DNA of 64,000 nucleotides from Pilimelia anulata (GTDB lineage: Bacteria; Actinomycetota; Actinomycetes; Mycobacteriales; Micromonosporaceae). The stretch covers positions 186,001 to 250,000 of the forward strand of contig NZ_BMQB01000003.1 in assembly GCF_014647895.1 (NCBI RefSeq), given 5' to 3'. A model generated the notes under the pieces. The model made no database searches and was not told where the DNA came from. It saw nothing but the letters and a program-made list of their open reading frames with translations. The first letter of the stretch is position 1; every line of letters begins with the position of its first letter. The translations under genes and the position numbers were made by a program. Below, in pieces: positions 1 through 9,726 of the stretch.

Positions 1-867
1 CTTCAGCTCCTCCAGCAGGTCGTCGTCGAAGACCTGCCGCGGCTGCTTCGGGTTGGGGACGATCGCGTCGACGGGCAGTTCGGCGAACGTGGCCCCCGGT
101 ACGGGCGCGAGTTCCACCCCGCCGGCCACGCGGTCGCCCGCGCCGAACCCGTCGGCCGGATCGGTGTCGGCCGGATCGGCGGCACCGTCGTCGTAGCGGC
201 CGGACGCGCGGGACGCCTGCGCCACCACGGCCGGCGCCACACCGGCGGCGACATCGGCCGAGCCGCCGGACGCGCCCGCGACGGCCTTGCCGCGCTTGCC
301 GCGCCCACCGGACTCCCGCCGGCTCGCCTCACGCTCATCGGCTTCCGCCGCGGCCCGCTCGGCAGCGACCCGGTCAGCGGCCGCCCGCTCGCTCGCCGCC
401 CGCTCCGCGGCAGCGCGCTCGGCCGCGACCCGTCCGGCAGCAGCCTCCTCGGCCGCCACCCGCTCCGCAGCCACCCGCTCCGCGGCAGCGCGGTCGGCAG
501 CGACCCGCTCGGCGGCGTCGCGCTCGGCCCGCTCGGCCTCTTCCCGAGCCGCCCGCTCCGCCGCCTCGGCCGCCGCGCGCTCGGCAGCGACCCGGTCAGC
601 GGCCGCCCGCTCGGCGGCAGCCCGCTCCGCCGCGACCCGCTCGGCCTCGGCCCGCTCCGCAGCCGCGGCCCGTTCGGCGGCAGCCCGCTCGGCCACCTCG
701 GCCGCGGCGCGCGCCTCCGCCTCGGCCCGCTCGGCCGCCGCGGACTCGCCGGCGGGTGTGACCTGGGACGGCGGCGTCGGTGACGTGACCGCCGAGCTGC
801 GCGCCGGTCCCGTCGGGATCAGCGCGCCCAGCCCACGGCCGAGGCCACCACGCGGACGGTTCTTCAT
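1..867 (-). CDS. parB: Chromosome partition protein ParB (3' end outside window)
   Basis: Centromere-binding protein that loads on parS near the origin and works with ParA. The ATG at 865-867 opens with MKNRPRGGLGRGLGALIP, the conserved ParB N-terminus that contacts ParA. A frame open to base 1 ends with the start of the ParB/Srx domain (ELPVDAIVPNPKQPRQVF, about residues 263-280). Between them, about residues 41-182, lies a long repetitive Ala/Glu/Arg tract built from units such as RAAAERVAAE, predicted to be one long helix or coiled coil. ParB proteins normally have only a short linker here. It lies 30 bp downstream of parA in the same direction. The DNA-binding and dimerisation parts are outside the window. 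Confidence 0.9.
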   Translation of the reverse strand, partial: MKNRPRGGLGRGLGALIPTGPARSSAVTSPTPPSQVTPAGESAAAERAEAEARAAAEVAERAAAERAAAAERAEAERVAAERAAAERAAADRVAAERAAAEAAERAAREEAERAERDAAERVAADRAAAERVAAERVAAEEAAAGRVAAERAAAERAASERAAADRVAAERAAAEADEREASRRESGGRGKRGKAVAGASGGSADVAAGVAPAVVAQASRASGRYDDGAADPADTDPADGFGAGDRVAGGVELAPVPGATFAELPVDAIVPNPKQPRQVFDDDLLEELK

Positions 868-897
868 GCCTTGCCTCCCGCTGCCCACATGGTCCGG

Positions 898-1998
898 CTA
901 CGCATCGCCGGTGGTCTTGCCGACGCCGCGCTCGGCGAGTTCCTGCGCCGCCTCGAAGTAGCTGGTCGCGCCGCGCGAGGCCGGGTCGTAGGTCATGACC
1001 GACTGCCCGTAGCTGGGCGCCTCGGACACCCGCACGTTGCGCGGGATCACCGACTTGAGCACCTTGCCGCTGAAATGGTTGCGCACATCCTGCTCGACGG
1101 CGTCGGCCAGCCGGGTACGGCGGTCGTACATCGTGAGCAGGATCGTCGACACGTCCAGGTCGGGGTTGAGGTGCGCTTTGACCAGGTTGATGTTGCTCAG
1201 TAGCTGGTTGAGGCCCTCGAGCGCGTAGTACTCGCACTGGATCGGGATCAGGACCTCGCGGGCCGCGACGAGCGCGTTGACGGTGAGCAGCCCCAGCGAC
1301 GGCGGGCAGTCGATGAGGACGTAGTCGAACTCCTCGGGGTACGCAGCGATCGCCTTGCTCAGCCGCGTCTCCCGGGCGACGACCGAGACCAGCTCGATCT
1401 CGGCGCCGGCGAGGTCGATGGTGGCGGGGACGCAGCGCAGGTTCGGGATGCCCTCGACCGGCTGCGCCACCTCGACCAGCGGGACGTTCTCGATGAGCAC
1501 CGAGTACACGTCCGGCACGCCCGCGTGGTGCGGCACGTTGAGGCCGGTGGAGGCGTTGCCCTGCGGGTCGAGGTCCACGACGATCACGCGGTTGCCGTGC
1601 AGCGCGAGCGCCACCGCCAGGTTGACGGTGGTCGTGGTCTTGCCGACGCCGCCCTTCTGGTTGGCCACGCACATGATCCGCGGCTGGTCGGGGCGGGGCA
1701 TGGCGACGGGGCCGGCGGGGTTCAGCACCTGGACGGCGCGGCGGGCCTCCAGCGCCAGCGGGGGCTCCTCGGTGACGGTCGCGGTGTCGCCGGCCGGCTC
1801 GGCCGGGGCCTCGTCGTCGGGTTCGCCGTTGCGCGCGGCACCGATGCCGCGGCCGGTCCGGGGCTGGGGTACCGCATAGTCCGCGGCGCCCTCCCACTGC
1901 TCGCCGGACGGGCGGGTCGCGCCGTCGGCCGGTACCCACTCGCCGTCGTCGGTCTGCTGCTGCGAGCCGTACTTGTCGTGGCTCTCCGTGTCATGCAC
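898..1998 (-). CDS. parA: Chromosome partition ATPase ParA
   Basis: Deviant Walker ATPase of the ParABS system, which moves ParB-bound origins. The P-loop NQKGGVGKTTTT lies at about residues 112-123, followed by DLDPQGNAS and the Walker B-like strand DYVLIDCPPS, all typical of chromosomal ParA/Soj. About 100 residues of polar, acidic low-complexity sequence precede the ATPase domain. I chose the GTG at 1996-1998 because a GCAGGGA ribosome-binding site precedes it at good spacing. An in-frame ATG at 2127 would add 43 residues but has no clear Shine-Dalgarno. It is co-directional with rsmG upstream and parB downstream, the usual origin-proximal order. Confidence 0.95.
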   Translation of the reverse strand: MHDTESHDKYGSQQQTDDGEWVPADGATRPSGEQWEGAADYAVPQPRTGRGIGAARNGEPDDEAPAEPAGDTATVTEEPPLALEARRAVQVLNPAGPVAMPRPDQPRIMCVANQKGGVGKTTTTVNLAVALALHGNRVIVVDLDPQGNASTGLNVPHHAGVPDVYSVLIENVPLVEVAQPVEGIPNLRCVPATIDLAGAEIELVSVVARETRLSKAIAAYPEEFDYVLIDCPPSLGLLTVNALVAAREVLIPIQCEYYALEGLNQLLSNINLVKAHLNPDLDVSTILLTMYDRRTRLADAVEQDVRNHFSGKVLKSVIPRNVRVSEAPSYGQSVMTYDPASRGATSYFEAAQELAERGVGKTTGDA

Positions 1999-2176
1999 CG
2001 TGTCATCCCTGCCCGGTTCGGATGGATCGGCTCCGTCGGAGCGTCTCGGACGCCGGCGGACGAAGGGTGCGCCGGCGGCAGCCGCGTCCCGGCCCGCCGC
2101 GGGTCTCCGCTCGGCTCGACTCATCATCAGCGCGCGGCCAGCCTACGGCCGTACGCCCGATCCGGCCACACCGCCA

Positions 2177-2986
2177 TCAGCTCCTCCGCCCACCGCGCCG
2201 TTCGCTCCGGCGCTCGCCGCGCCGGTCGTCGCCCCGTCCGGCGGAGCGTCCGCCCCGCCGTGCGGGCGAGCGCCGCTCGGTACCCTCCGGCCCGCGGACG
2301 GTACCCGCCACCACTCGCTCCCGCACAATCTCCACCACCGTCGCCGGCGGCTCGATCGTGCCCACGCCGCACCGGTGCACGGCGGGCGCCGCGCCCCCCA
2401 GCGCGGCGACGGCGCCGGCGTGCGCGGCGACCTCATCCGCGGCGCTCGCGCCCTTGAGGGCGAGCACCCGGCCGCCGACCGCCGCGAGCGGCAGGCACCA
2501 CCCGGCGAGCCGGTCCAGTGGCGCGACCGCCCGGGAGGTGACGACATCGGCCGGGAGGCCGATGCCGGGCACGTCGACGATCTCCTCGGCCCGGCCGCGC
2601 ACCACCCGCACCCGCCCGGTCAGCCCGAGTTCCGCGACCGTCTCCGTGAGGAAGTCGGTACGGCGCAGCAGCGGTTCGACCAGCGTGATCCGCAGGTCGG
2701 GCCTTGCCACAGCCAGCACGATACCGGGCAAACCGGCGCCAGTACCGATATCGACAACATACGCCTCATCCGGGATCAATTCGCCCAGAACAGCACAGTT
2801 GAGCAGGTGCCGGTCCCAGATCCGCGGCGCCTCCCGCGGCCCGATCAGGCCGCGGACCACGCCGTCGGTGGCGAGCTTGCGCGCGAAAGCCGCCGCCACC
2901 GGCAGCCGGTCGCCGAAGACCGAGCCGGCGGCGGCGGCCAGGGGTGCCGGCACCCCGAGATCGTCGCCGAGGGGGGTGTCCGGCAC
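2177..2986 (-). CDS. rsmG: 16S rRNA (guanine-N7) methyltransferase RsmG
   Basis: SAM-dependent methyltransferase that modifies G527 (E. coli numbering) of 16S rRNA; loss gives low-level streptomycin resistance in known species. The sequence shows the GidB signature [10 protein letters not shown], the SAM-binding loop [16 protein letters not shown] and the motif [11 protein letters not shown]. The C-terminal 45 or so residues are an Arg/Gly/Glu-rich tail ([17 protein letters not shown]) beyond the usual family length, probably disordered. The stop of the R3H gene lies 3 bp upstream of its start, so the two are probably co-transcribed. Confidence 0.95.
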   Translation of the reverse strand: MPDTPLGDDLGVPAPLAAAAGSVFGDRLPVAAAFARKLATDGVVRGLIGPREAPRIWDRHLLNCAVLGELIPDEAYVVDIGTGAGLPGIVLAVARPDLRITLVEPLLRRTDFLTETVAELGLTGRVRVVRGRAEEIVDVPGIGLPADVVTSRAVAPLDRLAGWCLPLAAVGGRVLALKGASAADEVAAHAGAVAALGGAAPAVHRCGVGTIEPPATVVEIVRERVVAGTVRGPEGTERRSPARRGGRSAGRGDDRRGERRSERRGGRRS

Positions 2987-2989
2987 GGA

Positions 2990-3724
2990 TCAGGCCGGAC
3001 GCACGACGATGCGCCGGCTGGGCTCGATGCCCTCCGACTCGCTCGCCACGCCGTCGGAGGCGTTGACCACGTCGTGCACGCACTTGCGCTCGAACGCCGA
3101 CATCGGCTCCAGCCGCAGCGACTCGCCCGACGAGCGCACCTTGTCGACCGCCGTCCGCGCGACCGCGGCCAGCTCCTTGCGCCGGCCGGCGCGGAAGCCG
3201 CCGACGTCGAGCAGCAGCCGGCTCGGCGCCCCCGTCTGCCGGTACACCGCGAGGCGGGTCAGCTCCTGCAGCGCCTCCAGGGTGGCGCCGCGCTGGCCGA
3301 CCAGGCCCTGCAGCTTGCCGCCGACGACCTCGACCACCGGGCGCCCGGCGGAGACCAGCTCGTCGATGTCGCCGTCCATGTCGAGGATGTCGAGCAGGCC
3401 CTCGATGTAGTCCGCGGCGATCTCGCTCTGCGCGAACAGCTCCGCGTCGGTCTGGCCGCGGCGCCCGCCGTCCCCGGCGTCGCCCTCGGCCTCCTCCTCG
3501 TCCTCAGCGCCGTCGTCCTCAGCGCCGTCGTCCTCGTCGTCCTCGTCGTCCTCGGCGTCGTCCTCGTCCTCGTCCTCGTCGTTCTCGTCGTCGAGGTCAG
3601 CGTCGGCAGCGGCCGCGCGCGCCGTGGGCTCGTCGTCGACCGTACCGGCGCGGCGATCGTCCGCCGCCCCGTCGGCGACGGTCGCGTCGTCCTGCTCGGC
3701 GTGGGGAGCACTCGTCTCGGTCAC
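2990..3724 (-). CDS. jag: Jag/KhpB-like KH-R3H RNA-binding protein
   Basis: Single-stranded nucleic-acid-binding protein of the Jag/SpoIIIJ-associated family, always found between yidC and rsmG in this cluster. It has a KH domain with the GxxG-type loop GLVGQRGATLEALQEL and a C-terminal R3H domain (MSAFERKCVHDVVN). About residues 44-85 are an almost pure Asp/Glu tract, including DEDEDEDDAEDDEDDEDD. The GTG at 3722-3724 is preferred: it begins VTETSAPHAEQDD and follows a GGAG site at about 8 bp. The longer in-frame start at 3841 would add 39 Arg-rich residues with no family support. Confidence 0.9.
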   Translation of the reverse strand: MTETSAPHAEQDDATVADGAADDRRAGTVDDEPTARAAAADADLDDENDEDEDEDDAEDDEDDEDDGAEDDGAEDEEEAEGDAGDGGRRGQTDAELFAQSEIAADYIEGLLDILDMDGDIDELVSAGRPVVEVVGGKLQGLVGQRGATLEALQELTRLAVYRQTGAPSRLLLDVGGFRAGRRKELAAVARTAVDKVRSSGESLRLEPMSAFERKCVHDVVNASDGVASESEGIEPSRRIVVRPA

Positions 3725-3893
3725 GTTGTCATCTCCGTTGTCCGCGGCACGCGTCACGTCCCGCTGGTCCCGTCCACCGGCTCGGCGCGCCCCGGGCGCC
3801 CTCTCGCCGGTCCGTTCTCGTCGGCCGTCGCCGGCCGTCACCTCACCATCGCCGGGCCGGGCGCCGCTGCGGGCCGCTCCACGCCCGACGCGC

Positions 3894-4805
3894 CTAGCCC
3901 TTGCGCTTGGCCGTGCCCTTCTTCGGGTTGGCCGGTCGCGCGCCAGGCTTCGGCGCGAGCGCCTTCGCCGACTCGCTCGGCGGTGCCTTCGCGCCCGCCA
4001 CGACCTCCCCCTTGGCGTTCACGTTGAGCGGCGGGTACTTGCGCAGCACCCACTGCTGCTGGGCCAGCGAGAAAATGTTCTGCACCACCCAGTAGATGAT
4101 CACACCGATCGGGAAGATCGCGCCGGAGATGAGCAGCGATGCCGGGAAGCCGTACAGCATGATTTTCTGGATCATCCGCTGCTGCGGCTCCGCGGCCCAG
4201 CCGGTCTTGAGGATCATCTGCTTGGTGGTGAGGTACGTCGTGGCGATCATCAGCGCGACCAGCACGCCCGCGACGAGCTTGACGGTGAGCGCGTTGGCGT
4301 TCATCACCGCCAGGTCGCTGACGGTGGAGCCGAACTTCGCCGCGATCGGCGCGCCGAACAGCCGCGCCTGCACCGCGTGCTCGAACTGGTCCAGCGACCA
4401 GCCGTAGAGCGTCTTGAACTTGACGTCCGACTTGGTCGGGTCCAGGAAGCGCAGCACGTGGAACAGCGCGAGGAACACCGGCGCCTGGATCAGCATCGGC
4501 AGACAGCCGCCGAGCGGGTTGGCCTTCTCCGTCCGGTAGAGGGCCATGACCTCCTGCTGGAGCTTCTGCGGGTCGTCCTTGTGCTTCTCCCGCAGCTCGG
4601 TGACCTTGGGCGCGAGGGCCTGCACCGCGCGCTGGCTCTTGATCGACTTCATGAACAGCGGGAACAGGATCACGCGCAGCGTCACGACGACGAAGACGAT
4701 CGCCAGGATCCAGGCGCCGTTGTTGCCGAGGCCCACGGCGTTCCACACGCTGTGCCAGGACAGCAGGATCCATGAGATGGCTGTATAGAGCCAGTCCAGA
4801 CTCAT
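3894..4805 (-). CDS. yidC: Membrane protein insertase YidC
   Basis: Inserts and folds inner-membrane proteins with or without SecYEG. The 303-residue Oxa1-type protein starts [20 protein letters not shown] and shows the hydrophilic loop [20 protein letters not shown] and the segment [20 protein letters not shown], then three more hydrophobic segments ending [20 protein letters not shown]. The Lys/Ala-rich tail (ending [11 protein letters not shown]) is typical for ribosome contact. The ATG at 4803-4805 overlaps the yidD stop (ATGA) and has a GGGAG site 7 bp upstream; a longer frame to 5126 is only read-through of the yidD/rnpA region. Confidence 0.95.
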   Translation of the reverse strand: MSLDWLYTAISWILLSWHSVWNAVGLGNNGAWILAIVFVVVTLRVILFPLFMKSIKSQRAVQALAPKVTELREKHKDDPQKLQQEVMALYRTEKANPLGGCLPMLIQAPVFLALFHVLRFLDPTKSDVKFKTLYGWSLDQFEHAVQARLFGAPIAAKFGSTVSDLAVMNANALTVKLVAGVLVALMIATTYLTTKQMILKTGWAAEPQQRMIQKIMLYGFPASLLISGAIFPIGVIIYWVVQNIFSLAQQQWVLRKYPPLNVNAKGEVVAGAKAPPSESAKALAPKPGARPANPKKGTAKRKG

Positions 4806-5077
4806 TGCACTGCTCCCGTCAGGTCCCGGTGTACAGCGTCGGAGGGCGGGGGCACCGGGTCGTACCCGCCGGGGTGGAAGGGGTGGCACCGCAGCAGCCG
4901 CCGGAGGGTGAGCAGGCAGCCGCGGAGCGCGCCGTGCTGCGCCAGCGCCTCCAGGGCGTACGCACTGCACGACGGGTAGAACCGACACCGCGCGGGCAGC
5001 ACCGGGCTCACCCACCGACGGTACGCGACGACCACCAGGCCGATCATGCGGGCAGCCGGTGTGGCGCGCCGGGTCAC
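4802..5077 (-). CDS. yidD: Membrane protein insertion efficiency factor YidD
   Basis: Small membrane-associated protein (about 91 residues) that assists YidC. Conserved motifs are [32 protein letters not shown] and [13 protein letters not shown]. The GTG at 5075-5077 overlaps the rnpA stop (GTGA), which suggests translational coupling; an internal ATG at 5047 would give 81 residues. Its stop overlaps the yidC start, so rnpA, yidD and yidC form one tightly coupled unit. Confidence 0.9.
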   Translation of the reverse strand: MTRRATPAARMIGLVVVAYRRWVSPVLPARCRFYPSCSAYALEALAQHGALRGCLLTLRRLLRCHPFHPGGYDPVPPPSDAVHRDLTGAVQ

Positions 5078-5460
5078 GGCGTGCCCCGCGGGCGCCGGGG
5101 GCGCAGCGCCGCGGCGAGCGCCGCATCGAGGTCGGCGCCGAGGCCGCCGGACGTGGCGGCGGCCGCCGCGGGCAGCGCCCGGACGACGACGTCGGTGCCG
5201 GGCGGCAGGCCGCCCAGCCGGGCGGCGACGAGGTGCCGGAGGCGGCGCTTCACCCGGTTGCGCGCGACGGCGCCGCCGACGGCCCGGGACACGACGAAGC
5301 CGGCACGTACCGGCAGCTCGGGGCTGTCCGGACGCGCCGGCTCGGGGTCGTTCGGTACGGCGAGGTGGACGACGAGCGCCCCTCGCCCGGCCCGCCGGCC
5401 CAGGCGGATCACCGCGGCGAAGTCGGCACTGCGCCGCAGTCGGCACGCCGCGGGAACCAC
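5074..5460 (-). CDS. rnpA: Ribonuclease P protein component
   Basis: Protein subunit of RNase P, which matures tRNA 5' ends. The 128-residue protein begins at GTG 5458-5460 with [20 protein letters not shown] and contains the RNase P signature [12 protein letters not shown]. Gene order rpmH-rnpA-yidD-yidC is the standard one. The C-terminus is Arg/Pro-rich ([11 protein letters not shown]). Confidence 0.94.
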   Translation of the reverse strand: MVPAACRLRRSADFAAVIRLGRRAGRGALVVHLAVPNDPEPARPDSPELPVRAGFVVSRAVGGAVARNRVKRRLRHLVAARLGGLPPGTDVVVRALPAAAAATSGGLGADLDAALAAALRPRRPRGTP

Positions 5461-5488
5461 CGCCTACATCCCGGCGTCAGGCTGGCTC

Positions 5489-5626
5489 TCAGGCCGACAG
5501 GCGCGCGCGGCCCTTGGACCGGCGCGTCGAGATGATCGAACGGCCGGCGCGGGTGCGCATGCGCAGCCGAAAGCCGTGGGTCTTCGCGCGCCGACGGTTG
5601 TTCGGCTGGTACGTCCGCTTGCTCAC
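5489..5626 (-). CDS. rpmH: 50S ribosomal protein L34
   Basis: 45-residue ribosomal protein, [20 protein letters not shown] at the start and [11 protein letters not shown] at the end, matching L34 over its full length. The GTG at 5624-5626 has a GGAG site upstream. It is buried in a longer spurious frame that runs to 6094, so length-based gene calling would misplace the start. It leads the leftward rpmH-rnpA-yidD-yidC-jag-rsmG-parA-parB series. Confidence 0.96.
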   Translation of the reverse strand: MSKRTYQPNNRRRAKTHGFRLRMRTRAGRSIISTRRSKGRARLSA

Positions 5627-6111
5627 GTCAGGCTCTCCGTCTTCCGAGCGTCCGGCTTCAGCGGTCCGGATGCGTCCATGGTCACCTGCCGCCGCCGCGG
5701 TGGATGGGCGGCCCCGCGGACCGGCACGGCCGGGTCGGGTCACCCTGACGGGGAACAGCAAGCAAGTCGCCACGATAGCAAAGGCGCCGATGCCCCCGTC
5801 CGCCGGCACCCGATCCCGCGGGGCCTGTGGACAACTCGTCACACCGCGTCGATGATCACGAATCCAGCGTCGGCCCACGCTGAGGCACAACGCCCGATTT
5901 ACCGATGACCGAACCGGACGAATTACCGTTATCAGGTACAGAATCCCTCGCCCGTGCGTTATCCACAGGGACGCACGACCGCGCCGACCGGCCGGTCCGG
6001 GCCTGTGGATAACCTGTGGACAAGACCAGCGTCCGCGCCGGCCGCCACCGCCGCCGTACGTCGCCGGTGAGTGGGCTGACCGGGGCGGAACCAAGGGGAG
6101 GAGGTGGCGGC
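5627..6111. promoter_or_regulatory. rpmH-dnaA divergent intergenic region with DnaA boxes
   Basis: 485 bp between the divergent rpmH and dnaA genes. Four DnaA boxes are visible: TGTGGACAA at 5826-5834, TTATCCACA at 5959-5967, TGTGGATAA at 6004-6012 and TGTGGACAA at 6015-6023. The last two are 2 bp apart and sit about 90 bp before the dnaA start, a position suited to autorepression of dnaA. Promoters for both genes should lie here, but I cannot place -35/-10 elements with confidence. A strong GGGGAGGAGG ribosome-binding site for dnaA lies at 6095-6104. Confidence 0.8.
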
Positions 6112-7851
6112 GTGGCGGATCCGATGGACCTCGGCGCGGTCTGGGACGCCGCGACCGACACCCTCGCCGACGAGATCATTTCGGCGCAGCAGCGGGCCTA
6201 CCTGCGGCTGACCCGGCTGCGGGCGATCGTCGAGGACACCGCGCTGCTGTCCGTCCCCGACTCCTTCACCCGGGACGTCATCGAGTCCCGGCTGCGCCCG
6301 GCGATCACCGAGGCGCTGTCCCGGCTGCTCGGCCGGCCGATCCAGGTCGCGGTGACCGTCCGCAACCCCGAGGGCGGCGCCGCGCCGGTGCTCGCCCCGC
6401 CGCCCGACCCCTCGCCGTACGCGCCGCCGGCCCCGCTGCCGCCCGCCCCGCCGTACGTCCCGACCCAGCACGGGCCGGTCGGCGAGCCGGCCCGGGCCGC
6501 CCGCGCGCCGTACCCGGAGCCGACCGGCACCGCCCAGCAGCCGTACCGCGAGCCCGCCCCCCTGCCCTACTCATCCGCCGCCGCCCCGCCGACCGGGCCG
6601 GTCCGCGAGCCGGTCGAGCCGCCCGGCGGCACCGCCGCCGCGGCCGCCGCGCGCATCCCCGCCGGCCGGTCCGCGCAGGACGCCCTGTTCGGCGCGGCCG
6701 ACGACACCCCGCCGGACAACGGCCCGGGCCGGGCCACCGCCACCGGCCGCGACGCGCGCGAGGCCGCAATGCGGGACCTGCGTCGCTCGCCGGCCGGGCC
6801 GGAGGCCGGCGGGAACCGGCTGAACCCGAAGTACACGTTCGAGACCTTCGTCATCGGCTCGTCCAACCGGTTCGCCCACGCCGCCGCCGTCGCGGTCGCC
6901 GAGTCGCCGGCCAAGGCGTACAACCCGCTGTTCATCTACGGCAGCTCCGGCCTCGGCAAGACCCACCTGCTGCACGCGATCGGCCACTACGCGACGACGC
7001 TGGGCAACGCGCGCTCGGTGCGGTACGTCAGCACCGAGGAGTTCACCAACGACTTCATCAACTCGCTGCGCGACGACAAGACCAGCGCGTTCCAGCGCCG
7101 GTACCGGGACGTCGACATCCTGCTGATCGACGACATCCAGTTCCTGGAGACCCGCGAGCGGACCCAGGAGGAGTTCTTCCACACCTTCAATACCCTGCAC
7201 AACGCCAACAAGCAGATCGTCATCACCTCCGACCGCGGGCCGAAGCAGCTCGCGACGCTGGAGGACCGGCTGCGCACCCGGTTCGAGTGGGGCCTGCTGG
7301 CCGACATCCAGCCGCCGGACCTGGAGACGCGGATCGCGATCCTGCAGAAGAAGGCAGCGCAGGAGCGGCTGTCGGCGCCGCCGGACGTCCTGGAGTTCAT
7401 CGCCTCCCGGATGTCCTCGTCGATCCGCGAGCTGGAGGGCGCGCTCATCCGGGTGACGGCGTTCGCCAGCCTGACCCGGTCGCCGGTGCAGATGTCGGTG
7501 GCGGAGGAGGTCCTGCGCGACTTCATCCCCGCCGAGGACGGCGAGGCGCCGGAGATGAGCGCCGACGGGATCATGGCCGAGACGGCCGACTACTTCGGGG
7601 TCAGCCTGGAGGACCTGCGCGGGCACTCGCGGTCCCGGGTGCTGGTGAACGCGCGGCAGGTGGCGATGTACCTGTGCCGCGAGCTGACCGACCTGTCGCT
7701 GCCGCGGATCGGTCAGGCGTTCGGCGGGCGGGACCACACGACGGTGATGCACGCGGACCGCAAGATCCGGCAGCAGATGGCGGAGCGGCGGTCGCTGTAC
7801 AACCAGATCGCCGAACTCACGAACCGCATCAAGCAAATAGAGGCCACCTGA
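6112..7851 (+). CDS. dnaA: Chromosomal replication initiator DnaA
   Basis: AAA+ initiator that binds DnaA boxes and opens oriC. Domain I is about residues 1-95 ([18 protein letters not shown]). Domain II is a long Pro/Ala-rich linker to about residue 230, as in other high-GC actinobacteria. The AAA+ domain has Walker [14 protein letters not shown] (about 276-288) and Walker [11 protein letters not shown]. Domain IV has the DnaA signature [16 protein letters not shown] chose GTG 6112 over an upstream in-frame start at 6016 because a GGGGAGGAGG site precedes it by 7 bp and [11 protein letters not shown] fits the family N-terminus. Predicted length is 579 residues. Confidence 0.97.
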   Translation: MADPMDLGAVWDAATDTLADEIISAQQRAYLRLTRLRAIVEDTALLSVPDSFTRDVIESRLRPAITEALSRLLGRPIQVAVTVRNPEGGAAPVLAPPPDPSPYAPPAPLPPAPPYVPTQHGPVGEPARAARAPYPEPTGTAQQPYREPAPLPYSSAAAPPTGPVREPVEPPGGTAAAAAARIPAGRSAQDALFGAADDTPPDNGPGRATATGRDAREAAMRDLRRSPAGPEAGGNRLNPKYTFETFVIGSSNRFAHAAAVAVAESPAKAYNPLFIYGSSGLGKTHLLHAIGHYATTLGNARSVRYVSTEEFTNDFINSLRDDKTSAFQRRYRDVDILLIDDIQFLETRERTQEEFFHTFNTLHNANKQIVITSDRGPKQLATLEDRLRTRFEWGLLADIQPPDLETRIAILQKKAAQERLSAPPDVLEFIASRMSSSIRELEGALIRVTAFASLTRSPVQMSVAEEVLRDFIPAEDGEAPEMSADGIMAETADYFGVSLEDLRGHSRSRVLVNARQVAMYLCRELTDLSLPRIGQAFGGRDHTTVMHADRKIRQQMAERRSLYNQIAELTNRIKQIEAT

Positions 7852-9108
7852 TCCGAGCCCGGCCGGCGGGCCGATTCATGATCCATTCTCGGTCGCGGTG
7901 TCCCGACGATGGCGTCGCGGGAGTTGGTCGCCGGAGTTGGTCGTGGGGAGTTGATCGACGGCTGGGGTGGCGACGGTTTCGGCGGCGGGGCGAGGGCCTT
8001 ACCCGCGGCCGTCGCTGGGTATTCGCCGAGGGCTGTGCGGGTCCTCTTTCCCGGCATCCACACCTGCTCCCGGCGGGCTGTCGCGGCGGTCGCGACCGCC
8101 GCTTCTCCGCCGAGTGGCGGTTACCGGTGCCGACGAGCTCGGCCGGCACCACCCGCACCGCGCGTCGAGGTCCGACCCCAGCCGAACCGGCACCGGCCGG
8201 TAGACCCGGGCGCGCCATGGGCCCGGGACCGCAGTGGAGCACGGCACCGCGGCGGAGCACGGCACCGCGGTAGCGCCCGACAGCGCAGCAGAACCCGACA
8301 GCCCAGTGGTGCCGGTGCCGACGGTCTCGCCCGGCGGCGTCGATGGCACCCGTCCCGGCTGTGATGCCCGGCCTCGCCGACAGTGCCGTCGCGCCGGGTG
8401 GTGGAGTGCGGCCTACCTGTCCCGTCTCCGGCAACATCGCGACGGCCCGGGCCGAACCGAACGGGCCACGGGTGATGTGGCGGCCGCCGGGGGTATGGGG
8501 GGTCCCGCAGCCCCGACGGTCCGCACCTTGTTTGATCCGTGGCCCCCTGCACCGAGCGTCCGGGCTCGGCGTCCGGCCCAGGACGCCGAAGCGTTCGCGA
8601 GCCGACCGCAACGACGACGCAGCGGCTCCCGCCCGGTGGTCACCGAAGGCAGGGCCCGGCCGGTCCCGCGGTGCGGGCGCCGGCGATCAGGCGCCCGGCC
8701 GGCGTTGCCGCCGGGGCTTGGCCGGCAGGTCGTTGGCCGGCCAAGCCGACGTGGCCTGATGCCGGCCGCACGGCATCGACCACAACGAACGACCTCGCCC
8801 CCCACCCGGGCCCGGTCCGTCCCCACTGCGTGCCGCCTGAACTCTGCGGCACACCCACGTCGCGGCGCACCCACCTCGCGCCTTCCCCACCGCGGGCGCC
8901 ACCTCGCGCTCTCCCGCGCGATCCCGTTCGCCGGCCGGGCCGCCGCCAGGCCGCCGACCACCGCCACCGCCACCGCCACCGCCACCGGTCACACCGTGCA
9001 GGCCGCCGGACGCGTGCGCGTCATCCGGCGGCCACCCGGCCGGGGGATTTCCCGTACCGCGGCTGTCCGGTACGCCCCTTCCGCCCACATCCCCGGGCAG
9101 CGCCACGT
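7852..9108. other. Long gene-free stretch between dnaA and the DnaA-box cluster
   Basis: About 1.25 kb of GC-rich DNA without a credible gene. Open frames on both strands (for example on the minus strand around 7830-8610) have Arg/Pro/Gly-rich translations, no family resemblance and no ribosome-binding sites. Visible structure is limited to a tandem pair of the 17-mer GGAGCACGGCACCGCGG (8236-8252 and 8254-8270) and four CCGCCA hexamers at 8961-8984. Whether it belongs functionally to the origin is unknown. Confidence 0.6.
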
Positions 9109-9179
9109 TTTCCACAGCCCGGGGATAACGGTGCAGAGTTATCCCCGGGATCCCGGGGATAACCGGGTTATCCACAGGG

Positions 9180-9223
9180 CCCGGGGATAACCCCGGGGAT
9201 AACCTGTGGATATCTTGTGGACA
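9180..9223 (+). repeat. oriC 44-bp direct repeat, copy 1
   Basis: Contains two CCCCGGGGATAA-type motifs followed by TGTGGATAT and TTGTGGACA boxes. It is identical over 44 bp to the copy at 9331-9374, 151 bp downstream. Confidence 0.9.
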
Positions 9224-9330
9224 GCGTGTGGATAACCCCATGGCCGTTCATGCATGTGGATCTCCCTGTGGATTCAATGTGGATAACCCTGGGGACAACG
9301 TCGCTCATGATTGCGTCGTCAAGAATCATC

Positions 9331-9374
9331 CCCGGGGATAACCCCGGGGATAACCTGTGGATATCTTGTGGACA
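9331..9374 (+). repeat. oriC 44-bp direct repeat, copy 2
   Basis: Second copy of the 44-bp block; here the last box extends to a perfect TGTGGACAA at 9367-9375, whereas copy 1 reads TGTGGACAG. The spacing of 151 bp is about 14 helical turns. Confidence 0.9.
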
Positions 9375-9726
9375 ACTGCCGTCGACCTGTGGACGGCTTG
9401 TGGACAAGAAAGCGGGCTGTGGACAACCCCGCGGGTTATCCCCGGGTTATCCCCGGGACGTCCACAGGCCCAAAACTCGCTGACCTGCGGAAACAGCGGT
9501 TATCCACAGTATCCACAGGCCCTATTACTACGACTACTGATATTTCTGGAAGGGAAAAGATCAAAATCGGGGCTTGTGCAAGATCCATTACTCGCGGTCG
9601 GCACCCGGAGTGGATCACCGAAAGCAGGGGGCGGGTGTGCGGGTGTCGGTGCCGAGCCCTAAGGTGGCCCCGGTACACCGCACCACCGAACGAACCCGAG
9701 CGGGGCCTGAGGTCCGGAGGCAGCGC

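Larger units (their letters stand above)
9109..9580. other. oriC: Chromosomal replication origin oriC
   Basis: Dense cluster of DnaA boxes between dnaA and dnaN. Perfect boxes include TTATCCACA at 9168-9176 and 9500-9508, TGTGGATAA at 9227-9235 and 9278-9286, and TGTGGACAA at 9367-9375, 9399-9407 and 9418-9426. Near matches lie at 9205, 9216, 9255, 9267, 9356, 9388 and 9509. A second motif, GGGGATAA or its complement, occurs nine times (9121, 9139, 9155, 9183, 9195, 9334, 9346, 9436, 9447), often joined as CCCCGGGGATAA. The stretch 9521-9580 is markedly AT-rich for this genome and is the best candidate for the unwinding element. Confidence 0.93.

Noticed and set aside
8236..8270. CRISPR-like repeat
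   Set aside because: Only two adjacent 17-bp copies without spacers; a simple tandem duplication. No CRISPR array or cas gene is present in the window.
7829..8611. Long open frames in the dnaA-oriC gap
   Set aside because: Translations are Arg/Pro-rich, no ribosome-binding site, no family match, and frames are open on both strands as expected from high GC.
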